A stretch of 14,632 bases of DNA, taken from NCBI GenBank assembly GCA_030590405.1, contig JAUUYO010000058.1:1-14632 (forward strand), read 5' to 3'. Below the pieces are notes generated by a model. It made no database searches, was not told the origin of the DNA, and was given only the letters and a program-made list of their open reading frames with translations. The translations under genes were made by a program, and so were the position numbers. This stretch comes from Kangiellaceae bacterium. GTDB taxonomy: Bacteria > Pseudomonadota > Gammaproteobacteria > Enterobacterales > Kangiellaceae. Below, piece by piece: positions 7,063 through 14,367 of the stretch (its first letter is position 1; each line of letters opens with the position of its first letter).

Positions 7063-10000
7063 ATGGTTGTACTAATGACACTAAAAATTTGCTTACTATC
7101 AATCCTGATTATTGTCGTCAACCCTGGCTGGGCATTTGACAATACTATCAAGCACGTCAGTTTACGCCATATCGACGTAAAGCAAGGTCTCAGTCATAAT
7201 ACGGTTAATGATTTTTATGAAGACAATCAGGGGTTGGTATGGATAGCCACACAAGCAGGGCTTAATCGTTTTGATGGCGAATCGATGATAAGCCTGCAAG
7301 GTCCAAACAACCAACTGGACTCCACCCCGGTAAATTCCTTAATCCAGGACAGTAAAAACAATTTATGGATCAGCACCGATCGTGGCTTGATTTTTATCAG
7401 TCAAGATCAAAATATCAACCACCATTCTCACTTACCATCCCTGCAGAAATATCAGGTCAACGCCAATATGCTGGTCGGTAGCGAGGAAATTGACCCCGAC
7501 AATATGTGGATATTTAGCTGGAACGGCATCTATCGTTATAAGTTAAAAGGACGTGATATCGTTCAACCGGATGCGATGTCTATTTTTCATTCACAACAAA
7601 CGAATCTTTTATCGTTCGAAAAAGACGGCGAGCATTATTGGCTAGGCTCAACTCAAGGCTTATATCTATTTGATACAAATGATTTGAGCTTAGTTAAAAT
7701 TCCGCTTATTACAGCAAAATCTGAAAATCAGCTCTCTTCAGATTTAACCGTCAATACCATCAACAAGCTAACCGATAACCAGCTTGTCATTAGCAGCAAT
7801 CGAGGGCTATTTTTGTTGGATACTAGCAGTTGGGACAGTACCAATCCGGGTAGCATACAAGCCCAGCAGATAACCGATGGCTACATCAGCAATATCTCAG
7901 TCGATAATAATCTAGTTTATTTTTCGAATTTAGATGAGCTAAAAACCTTTGATCCGGTAACTCGACAAGTCACCACGCTTTTTTCTTTATCGAAGGTATT
8001 ACCACAGCATTCAGAGTACAAAATCAAAACCATTTTCGTTGATAGTCAACATTTTCTCTGGATCGGCACCCACAGTCAGGGGATATTTATATGGGATACA
8101 CAAAATTTCTCATTTGAATCCTGGAGTTCAGAAAATGAAAAACCAAATTTAAGACTCAACCATGATACAGTTTGGAGTATCGACCAGGACAACCAGGGAA
8201 ATTTTTGGATTGGAACAGAGGCCGGACTAAATTACTATAACCCAAAACAGCAAAGGATCGATTCAGTTATTCATGCCAGGACACCTGGCACCAGCAAGGA
8301 AAACTTAAAAATTTATGATTTAATTGAAACCCCTGAAGATCTATGGTTATCTTCCGGCGATGGTTTATTGAAATACAACAAACAAAATAAGGCTATCATT
8401 TCATTTTCCCCTCAATTTGAAAAACTAAAACGTCCTTTTCTTATTTTTACAATGCTTTCAGCACAACCTGGAACGATTTGGCTGGCAACTAATATAGGCA
8501 TCCTTAAATTTGATATCAACCAGCAAGTTTTTTCTTACGACAAACATATTATGTCCCGGAGCAATGCCAAAACCACGCGCTTATTAAAATATGAAAACGA
8601 ACTTTTATGGATAGGCCTGCACGATAAGTTAATTACTTACTCGATTGAAAAAAAACAAATCCATACGGTTTTAACGTCTGAGAAAAACACTAAAGGTAGT
8701 TACGCACTTTTAATGGATATCAAAATACATAATGACCAGTTGTGGATTTCCTATAAAAAAAATGGCATTTACATCCTTGATTTGAAAAATAACAACAAAG
8801 TCATTTATCATTTACACAGTTCCAATGGTTTCCCAGATAATACTGCTTATTCTTTGCAAAGTAGCAATGGCTATATCTTTGCGAGTAGTACTCAGGGACT
8901 CATCAGGATCGACCCTGAAAATTTTGATTATGTCATTTTTGATCATCTAAATGGACTGGTTAGCAATGAATTTAATGAAGGTGCTGCGCTACAAACAAAA
9001 GAAGGCAATTTTTTCTATGGCGGACCGAAGGGGTTAACCAAAATAATACCTGAAGAGTTAAAAAAGCTAAGTCAAAAACGCTCAACGGTTATCACATCAG
9101 TAGAAATATTTGCAGACAAGAGTGATAAAAAACGATCCTTCGGAAAAAATAACCATGTCAGCGTAGAAAATAGTCAGGACAGGATTAATATTTCATTTTC
9201 GACCCTTGATTTTATTCGCCCTGATGACTGGCAATATGAATATTGGCTAGAAGGTACAAAAGAAACTCAACCACGAATTACCAAGCATCCAGAAATTTTA
9301 TTATCCGACTTACCTGCTGGCGAAACAATTTTTAATATTCGCTCAATATTAATAGAAAGTGGCAGTCTTTCCGAGAAGGTTCAACTAAAAATAACCGTCA
9401 CCGACACACCGTTATTTACCATTCCAAAAAGCATTGAAAACTACATTATTGTTATGCTTATTATTGGCTGGTTTATCTATCGCCGCCAAGTCACCAAAAA
9501 GAAATCACAAGTACTTCATCAACAGCTTGAAGAAAATGAGCAACGAATGGAGTTGGCACTATTTGATACCAAGCGAGGTATTTGGGATTGTTTAATAGAG
9601 CAAGATAATATTGAAAACTCTTCCTTTATTGTTTACCAAAATAAAAGAGAACCTATCCATTTACCCCTGAAAAAATATTTTTCCATGGTTCACCCTGAAG
9701 ACCTCGAACAAGCCAGACAGGCCTGGCTCAATTTTTTGTGCGGTAAACAACCGTCTTTTTTTGAAACCTACCGCAGTCGTTTTTATCAACACTGGATATG
9801 GAACCGGATCTACGGAAAAGTCAATGAGTACTACTCCTCAGGACATCCAAAAAGAGCCACAGGTATCTGGACGGATATCAATTCGGAAAAGAAAATAGAA
9901 GATAAGCTCAACCTATACAGCCATGCTTTTCAAAGTACTCAGGACATTGTTTTTATATTGGATAACGATCTAATCGTTACAGTGGTCAATCAAGCCTATG

Positions 10001-11562
10001 AAAATGCCACAGGATTTTCCGGTGATGCCCTGATTGGCAAGAGCATGGTCGATATCGCATTTTCTCGGTTTACCGGAAACGAGACCGAAATGATCAAAAA
10101 ACAAGTACAGCAAAATAAGCGTTGGCACGGTGAAAGTTCGGTTCCGCGACTACATGCACCTAGCTTTGCTGTCAATATCCGAATCAATGTTATCACCAAG
10201 GATAACCGAGATAGTGGTTATGTAGTAGTTATGAGCGACATCAGCCAGCTAAAACAATTGGACAAGCCAGCTTTTGAAACTAGCTTTTACGATCAAGCAA
10301 CCGGTTTACCTAATAAAGTCATCGCTTTTGATCGACTACGCCAATTATTAAAACAGTGTAAGACTAACCAACAGGAACTTTCGATTATATTTTTGAGCAT
10401 TGATCATTTTACAAAGCTCAAAACTACTTTTAATGGAGATACGCTTGATGCTCTCGTTGCGAGGGTGAGCAGTCGATTATTGCCTTATATCAAAAAAGAC
10501 GATGTACTAGCGCGTTACGAGCAAGATACCTTTATTATCATTCTCAGGCATGCCTCTGGTGATAGTGACATTCAACATACGATAAACCAATTGTTAAAAG
10601 AAATCGCAAAGACCTTTATCATCAATGATCATTCGATTAATATTTCAGCCTGTGCAGGCATCTCAAGCTATCCTGATGACGGTGGTAATTGGAGTGAACT
10701 CATTACAATGTCAGAAACAGCTCTTGCACAAACAAAACAACAAGGTGAAAATCTTTTTAAGTACTACCATGAAGACAGCAATCAAAAAGCACTCGAAAGA
10801 GTTGGAATTGAAAACAGACTCCGCCAGTCAATACAATCAAGAGAATTGTTTCTTGTCTATCAACCATTATTAAACTTGAATACCATGAAGACCGTAGAGC
10901 TGGATGTTAATTTGCGTTGGAAAATGGAAGAAAACCGAATCATATACCCTTCACAATTTTTTCCCATCGCCGAAGAAATTGGCATGCTCGATAGTATTTC
11001 AGATTGGTTGGTTGACCGACTATTCAATTCATTAAATCGCTGGAACCAGGAGGGTATAAAAATATTAATCAACCTTAATCTGCCCGTCACATACCTGCTT
11101 AATAAAAAAGCATTACAATTCATTAAACATAAGCTAACTTCTTATGACATTGTTCCTACAGATGTTTTTATTGCAATCCACGAGAACAATACTAAAAAAA
11201 ATATTCCTGAACTGGTTGAGGTGGCAAATGAATTAAAATTATTCGACGTACAACTGGTACTCGATGGGTTTGGAAAAAGCAGTGCCTCACTACAAAACCT
11301 ACAGAAATTTCATTTTCATTCGGTAAAACTGGATCGAAGTTTGATCAGAAATGTTAATAAAAACAAATTTAATGATCGAGTATTACAAGGCATTATTTCC
11401 TTAATCAATGACCTTCGTTTAAACTCAGTTGCTAAAGGAATTGAAACACAAGAACAACTTGAGTTCTTACTCAAATATCAATGTCAATATGGACAAGGCT
11501 ATCTATTCTCAGATCCTTTAATTGAAAGCCAGATGCGTCAGTACTTATTAGAACAGTATTGA
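7063..11562 (+). CDS. Membrane sensor: beta-propeller, Y_Y_Y, two PAS, degenerate GGDEF and degenerate EAL
   Basis: Domain order in 1499 residues: signal peptide (1-24, likely cut GWA/FD); two-component-regulator propeller repeats (about 30-690) with blade motifs at W60, W102, W193, W333, W382, W428, W473, W516, W561, plus F606 and F651; Y_Y_Y domain (about 705-785); one membrane span (about 791-806) followed by arginines; two PAS domains (about 827-945 and 952-1065); GGDEF (about 1075-1240); EAL (about 1246-1497). The GGDEF signature is EQDTF (1153-1157), the usual metal-site Asp is S1112, and the I-site RxxD is KKDD (1144-1147), so cyclase activity is unlikely. In EAL the motif reads DVN (1281-1283), the ExTE first Glu is A1371, DDFG is DGFG (1401-1404) and AEG is AKG (K1458); only N1337, D1401, K1422 and Q1478 remain. 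Probably a non-catalytic c-di-GMP or protein-interaction module responding to a periplasmic ligand. A stop at 7057 fixes the start at 7063 or 7075; no clear ribosome site. Confidence 0.93.
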   Translation: MVVLMTLKICLLSILIIVVNPGWAFDNTIKHVSLRHIDVKQGLSHNTVNDFYEDNQGLVWIATQAGLNRFDGESMISLQGPNNQLDSTPVNSLIQDSKNNLWISTDRGLIFISQDQNINHHSHLPSLQKYQVNANMLVGSEEIDPDNMWIFSWNGIYRYKLKGRDIVQPDAMSIFHSQQTNLLSFEKDGEHYWLGSTQGLYLFDTNDLSLVKIPLITAKSENQLSSDLTVNTINKLTDNQLVISSNRGLFLLDTSSWDSTNPGSIQAQQITDGYISNISVDNNLVYFSNLDELKTFDPVTRQVTTLFSLSKVLPQHSEYKIKTIFVDSQHFLWIGTHSQGIFIWDTQNFSFESWSSENEKPNLRLNHDTVWSIDQDNQGNFWIGTEAGLNYYNPKQQRIDSVIHARTPGTSKENLKIYDLIETPEDLWLSSGDGLLKYNKQNKAIISFSPQFEKLKRPFLIFTMLSAQPGTIWLATNIGILKFDINQQVFSYDKHIMSRSNAKTTRLLKYENELLWIGLHDKLITYSIEKKQIHTVLTSEKNTKGSYALLMDIKIHNDQLWISYKKNGIYILDLKNNNKVIYHLHSSNGFPDNTAYSLQSSNGYIFASSTQGLIRIDPENFDYVIFDHLNGLVSNEFNEGAALQTKEGNFFYGGPKGLTKIIPEELKKLSQKRSTVITSVEIFADKSDKKRSFGKNNHVSVENSQDRINISFSTLDFIRPDDWQYEYWLEGTKETQPRITKHPEILLSDLPAGETIFNIRSILIESGSLSEKVQLKITVTDTPLFTIPKSIENYIIVMLIIGWFIYRRQVTKKKSQVLHQQLEENEQRMELALFDTKRGIWDCLIEQDNIENSSFIVYQNKREPIHLPLKKYFSMVHPEDLEQARQAWLNFLCGKQPSFFETYRSRFYQHWIWNRIYGKVNEYYSSGHPKRATGIWTDINSEKKIEDKLNLYSHAFQSTQDIVFILDNDLIVTVVNQAYENATGFSGDALIGKSMVDIAFSRFTGNETEMIKKQVQQNKRWHGESSVPRLHAPSFAVNIRINVITKDNRDSGYVVVMSDISQLKQLDKPAFETSFYDQATGLPNKVIAFDRLRQLLKQCKTNQQELSIIFLSIDHFTKLKTTFNGDTLDALVARVSSRLLPYIKKDDVLARYEQDTFIIILRHASGDSDIQHTINQLLKEIAKTFIINDHSINISACAGISSYPDDGGNWSELITMSETALAQTKQQGENLFKYYHEDSNQKALERVGIENRLRQSIQSRELFLVYQPLLNLNTMKTVELDVNLRWKMEENRIIYPSQFFPIAEEIGMLDSISDWLVDRLFNSLNRWNQEGIKILINLNLPVTYLLNKKALQFIKHKLTSYDIVPTDVFIAIHENNTKKNIPELVEVANELKLFDVQLVLDGFGKSSASLQNLQKFHFHSVKLDRSLIRNVNKNKFNDRVLQGIISLINDLRLNSVAKGIETQEQLEFLLKYQCQYGQGYLFSDPLIESQMRQYLLEQY

Positions 11563-11582
11563 AACAGGAGCCCATGTTCTGT

Positions 11583-11969
11583 CTAAGAAAATTTTTGATG
11601 CCATTTAGTGATATCAGTATTATCACTATCGTTGATCTCTAACCCAGCAACAAATTCATGCTCGGTAGTTTCAGTCACCCATTTAACACAACCAGTTAAA
11701 TTATACTTGGCATGATCCGCCTCAAATTCAACTAACAGGTCGAGGATTGCATCTTTTTCAAGCGGATGTTTACCATGCAAACGAATGCCGTTATGTGAAA
11801 TATCTTTCATAAGGCCTTCGTATCGAACGCTGTTGTCAATCTGTTCATTTGAAGCTTTTAAAATATCAACATGAACTTGCTCATTTTGCATTCGACGGGG
11901 AAAGTTTCTTTTTTCTTCAATCACTTTTTCTTCAATTACTTTTTCTTCAATTATTTTTTCTTCAATCAT
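11583..11969 (-). CDS. PilZ-domain protein with a repeat-encoded N-terminus
   Basis: A 128-residue soluble protein. PilZ domains bind c-di-GMP through RxxxR and D/NxSxxG motifs; here these are RNFPR (21-25) and DISHNG (56-61), both intact, so binding is expected. The rest (KYNLTGCVKWV, EFVAGLEI) fits the PilZ barrel. Residues 2-20 are four copies of IEEK separated by single hydrophobic residues, an acidic/basic helix-like extension directly before RxxxR. A good Shine-Dalgarno (AAGGA, about 9 nt upstream) supports the ATG at 11967-11969; a Met at 27 is too late, as it would delete RxxxR. It converges on the degenerate GGDEF-EAL sensor with only 20 nt between stop codons, and follows the acyltransferase gene by 92 nt. 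A TATACT box (12014-12019, minus) may give it its own promoter, but no -35 is seen. Its effector target is unknown. Confidence 0.9.
   Translation of the reverse strand: MIEEKIIEEKVIEEKVIEEKRNFPRRMQNEQVHVDILKASNEQIDNSVRYEGLMKDISHNGIRLHGKHPLEKDAILDLLVEFEADHAKYNLTGCVKWVTETTEHEFVAGLEINDSDNTDITKWHQKFS
11910..11969. repeat. 15-bp tandem repeat in the PilZ gene start
   Basis: Reading the minus strand, the unit ATTGAAGAAAAA plus one hydrophobic codon (ATA, GTA or GTG) repeats every 15 bp, giving four IEEK units. The unit is a multiple of three, so gain or loss by slippage would lengthen or shorten the N-terminus without a frameshift. Confidence 0.85.
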
Positions 11970-12061
11970 AACATTTCCTTTTTGAAAACCTTAAGAGCTA
12001 GCAACTATTTTTCAGTATAGACCTAAAAACTAAAGATTGGTGGTTTGATTGCAAGGCTATT

Positions 12062-13471
12062 CTAATCAAGCCAGTATTTAATGGAGTTTTGATAATATTC
12101 AAATACTTCTGTTGCATTTTCCTCCATTTGATAGGAATCATCCTGGACCTTGACTAAATGCCTGAAACAGAGCATTTCCATTGCAGCTTCCAGATTAACC
12201 AGTTTATCTTTATTAGGAAAAAGGATCTGAGCGCCCTTTTTCTCAATCCTTTTCATCAGATCTTTTGCATTACCAAGCACTTTTTGTTTAGCCATCGTCC
12301 TACCTTTTGCCTGCAAAAAAACACTAGCTAACAGGACAACCGGCACAACTGGCACGGTTTTCTCAATATCGGTCATTAACACATCGGCAAGCATAGCCAC
12401 CTGTTTAAACCTTTGTTCAGAATCCAGTTGAGAAAAATCAATTTTATTTTTTTCGCAATAGTCTTTGGTCGACACCGGATCAGCAAAGCTGACGCTGGCA
12501 TACCCAAATCGTTTCCACTGATGACGCCGTGCCAGATGTAAGTTATGCAGCCAAAATTTCAGGGTGGTTTTGATCGCATACCATCGACTGCGTTTTTCAG
12601 CCTGCGGATCCAGTGTGCGTAATAAGGTTCTATCTTCCAATACTCGGTCATAATTAATCCCCACGGGAATGAAGATCACGTCTCGATCTTTCCTGTGGTT
12701 ATAATTACGTAGCATATAATCTAAAAAGCCTAACTTTGGCGCACGGATCTTACCATCACGCGTCAATCCGCCTTCTGGAAATACTGCCTGACACACACCT
12801 TCTTTGGTTGCCATGGCAATATATCGTTCTAATACTTTACGGTACAGAGGATTTCTTGAGTTTCGACGAACAAAATAGGCCCCCATGGATTTGATTAAAC
12901 CTTGCAGCGGCCAAACCCTCGCCCATTCTCCCACAGCGTAAGACAGGGTCATTTTTTCGGACACTAAAAAAGAAATCAAAATATAATCCATATTACTGCG
13001 ATGATTCATCACAAACACGATGGTGGCATCTTGACTGACCTGATTTAGATGTTGCTTTGAGGCGGTTTTAACTCTCACCTTATACAACATCATGGCGAGT
13101 TTTTTAGACAGCCAAAAACCAAAACGATAATAAATGTAAGCATTAAAAGAGGGGATGATTTCTCTGGCATAGATATGCACTTTTTCCATTAAAACTTCTC
13201 GCGGAACTTCATCTTCAATGGATTGGGACTGAACAAATTCCAGGACCTGGGCATCATGAATGAGCCTATCTAATAAAACTTGCCGTTTAGTCAGCTGAAA
13301 CGGCCTAATACTGACATTAAGCCGTTGATTGAGTTCATTGATGGCCAAGTTGATTTTTTTTCTAAAGAACCAACGTATTCCTGGGAACAGAAACTTTTGG
13401 ATAACCACTAACGCTGAGATAAAAATCAGCAGTATAAAGAACCAGAATGGAATTGTTATTTGGGTATCCAT
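12062..13471 (-). CDS. PlsB-like glycerophospholipid acyltransferase, membrane-anchored
   Basis: A member of the glycerol-3-phosphate / lysophosphatidate acyltransferase superfamily, which transfers fatty acyl chains to glycerol phosphates in the inner membrane. The four family blocks are present: NHRSNMDY with catalytic H157 and D162; GAYFVRRNSRNPLY (197-210); FPEGGLTRDGK (231-241); and IPVGINYDRVLE (268-279). These resemble PlsB (which has HRSHMDY and GGRSRTG) more than PlsC, but the 469 residues are far shorter than PlsB (about 807), lacking most of its N-terminal region. An N-terminal hydrophobic segment (about 8-30) is a membrane anchor. The third block has Leu where PlsB has Arg (GGLTR for GGRSR), which might alter phosphate contact. 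Substrate (glycerol-3-phosphate or lysophosphatidate) cannot be decided. The Shine-Dalgarno is weak (AGAAAG). A TATACT box at 13519-13524 within an inverted repeat may drive it. Confidence 0.85.
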   Translation of the reverse strand: MDTQITIPFWFFILLIFISALVVIQKFLFPGIRWFFRKKINLAINELNQRLNVSIRPFQLTKRQVLLDRLIHDAQVLEFVQSQSIEDEVPREVLMEKVHIYAREIIPSFNAYIYYRFGFWLSKKLAMMLYKVRVKTASKQHLNQVSQDATIVFVMNHRSNMDYILISFLVSEKMTLSYAVGEWARVWPLQGLIKSMGAYFVRRNSRNPLYRKVLERYIAMATKEGVCQAVFPEGGLTRDGKIRAPKLGFLDYMLRNYNHRKDRDVIFIPVGINYDRVLEDRTLLRTLDPQAEKRSRWYAIKTTLKFWLHNLHLARRHQWKRFGYASVSFADPVSTKDYCEKNKIDFSQLDSEQRFKQVAMLADVLMTDIEKTVPVVPVVLLASVFLQAKGRTMAKQKVLGNAKDLMKRIEKKGAQILFPNKDKLVNLEAAMEMLCFRHLVKVQDDSYQMEENATEVFEYYQNSIKYWLD

Positions 13472-13504
13472 GATTGTCTTTCTAAAATATTCTTGTTAAT
13501 TTTG

Positions 13505-13562
13505 TTGTTATATTCATGAGTATAACCGATTTTATTGGTGTACTTAGCACCGAATATAACAA
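13505..13562. repeat. 11-bp inverted repeat flanking the acyltransferase promoter region
   Basis: TTGTTATATTC (13505-13515) and GAATATAACAA (13552-13562) are perfect reverse complements, 36 nt apart. Between them lie a TATACT -10-like box on the minus strand (13519-13524) and a small GGTG-N7-CACC dyad (13537-13551). The arms would cover about the transcription start and the region upstream of -35 of the acyltransferase gene. It could be paired operator sites or a long-range hairpin in RNA. Confidence 0.6.
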
Positions 13563-13587
13563 GCGGCTATCAAATAAACAAGAGAAA

Positions 13588-13607
13588 GGCAGGCACGGGT
13601 GCCAGCC
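13588..13607 (-). terminator. REP-like GC-rich hairpin after the SLT lipoprotein gene
   Basis: Minus-strand GGC-T-GGCA pairs with TGCC-T-GCC around a CCCG loop with one internal mismatch, starting 6 nt after the stop codon. It is followed by a T-rich stretch (TTTCTCTTGTTTATTT), so it could end transcription imperfectly. Its flank TAGGGGCTGGC resembles dispersed extragenic palindromes seen in many genomes, and the core TAGGGGCTG also occurs at the edge of the hairpin at 106-164 (plus strand, 105-113). Confidence 0.5.
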
Positions 13608-13613
13608 CCTACG

Positions 13614-14228
13614 TTAGAACCAACTGTCTACCCGATCATCCAGTTTTGCTCGACAACCTTTTAATTGTACATTATAGGTGGTTGCTCGTTTTTTTACTTT
13701 TGCCGCAACTTGTTTAAGCCAGGACTTACTTTTATAACTGCCGCGCGAATAGCCGCCACGCCCTTCATGATAAGCCAGATATTGACCGTAGGCGTCCCAC
13801 TTGGAAAGCTTTAATCGCTTTTGGCTGCCATCAGTGTACCAGCCAATAAAATCAACGGCGTCTTCAAAGTCGTCTCGGTCTGCACCAGAATTACCTGTTT
13901 GTTGTATATATTCTCCCCACACGGGATCTTGCGCCTGAGCATAACCGTAAGCCGAAGAATCCCGAGGCAGCGGAATAAAACCCAAAAACCAATCTCTCTC
14001 GGGCTGGGCATCATCTACAAAGCGCGATTCCTGATGCATAATCGCCATCATCACATAGATGGGAGTTCCCCACTGATGTTTTGCATCCCGCGCGGCTTCA
14101 TACCAGTCCGTTTCACCGAGAAAAATATCGCAGATATTATTGAGATTGCTAGGTTTATAGCTAGCGCAGCTGGTTAGAAAAATAGCGAGTCCTCCGATAA
14201 GCGAGGCTTTAAAGACAGCTTTAAGCAT
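13614..14228 (-). CDS. Outer-membrane lipoprotein with lytic transglycosylase (SLT) domain
   Basis: A 204-residue lipoprotein: signal peptide with lipobox LTSC (acylated C21), and Ala at +2, which in Gram-negatives favours transfer to the outer membrane by Lol. The body is an SLT/lysozyme-like fold: MHQESRF with the presumed catalytic E67, AYGYAQAQ (94-100, the GYxQ motif) and AYHEGRGGY (152-160). Lytic transglycosylases cleave peptidoglycan glycan strands with formation of 1,6-anhydro-muropeptides. It is smaller than E. coli MltC/MltE-type enzymes with accessory domains and has an insertion (about 75-90) after the catalytic helix. I do not recognise a specific Mlt name. A good Shine-Dalgarno (AAAGGA, about 8 nt upstream) supports the start. 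It is divergent from murI, which supplies D-glutamate for peptidoglycan, so the pair shares a cell-wall theme. Confidence 0.85.
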   Translation of the reverse strand: MLKAVFKASLIGGLAIFLTSCASYKPSNLNNICDIFLGETDWYEAARDAKHQWGTPIYVMMAIMHQESRFVDDAQPERDWFLGFIPLPRDSSAYGYAQAQDPVWGEYIQQTGNSGADRDDFEDAVDFIGWYTDGSQKRLKLSKWDAYGQYLAYHEGRGGYSRGSYKSKSWLKQVAAKVKKRATTYNVQLKGCRAKLDDRVDSWF

Positions 14229-14328
14229 TAATCATCCTTTGTTGTTAATTTTTGCTTTGCAAACAGTTTACCATAGCCACTCTCGACAAAAAGGCGGGAC
14301 GAAAATTTTTATTTCCCAGACTTTAGTT

Positions 14329-14334
14329 TATAAT
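14329..14334 (+). promoter_or_regulatory. Consensus -10 box upstream of murI
   Basis: A perfect TATAAT lies about 34 nt before the inferred murI start; the -35 position (TTTTTA, 14306-14311) is poor. Predicted transcription start is near 14341, leaving room for the AGG at 14358-14360 as ribosome-binding site. A TTGACA at 14346-14351 is probably coincidental, because its -10 would fall on the start codon. Confidence 0.5.
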
Positions 14335-14367
14335 TCCCTTATCCATTGACAAAATTCAGGTTCAATC

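Noticed and set aside
11550..11580. AGAACA...TGTTCT inverted repeat as a terminator between sensor and PilZ genes
   Set aside because: Only 6 bp with a 19-nt loop, overlapping the sensor stop codon, with no adjacent T-run in the plus direction.
13821..14177. 118-residue open frame on the plus strand opposite the SLT lipoprotein gene
   Set aside because: Antisense to a gene with clear lipobox and SLT motifs and a good Shine-Dalgarno; no recognisable domain in the antisense product.
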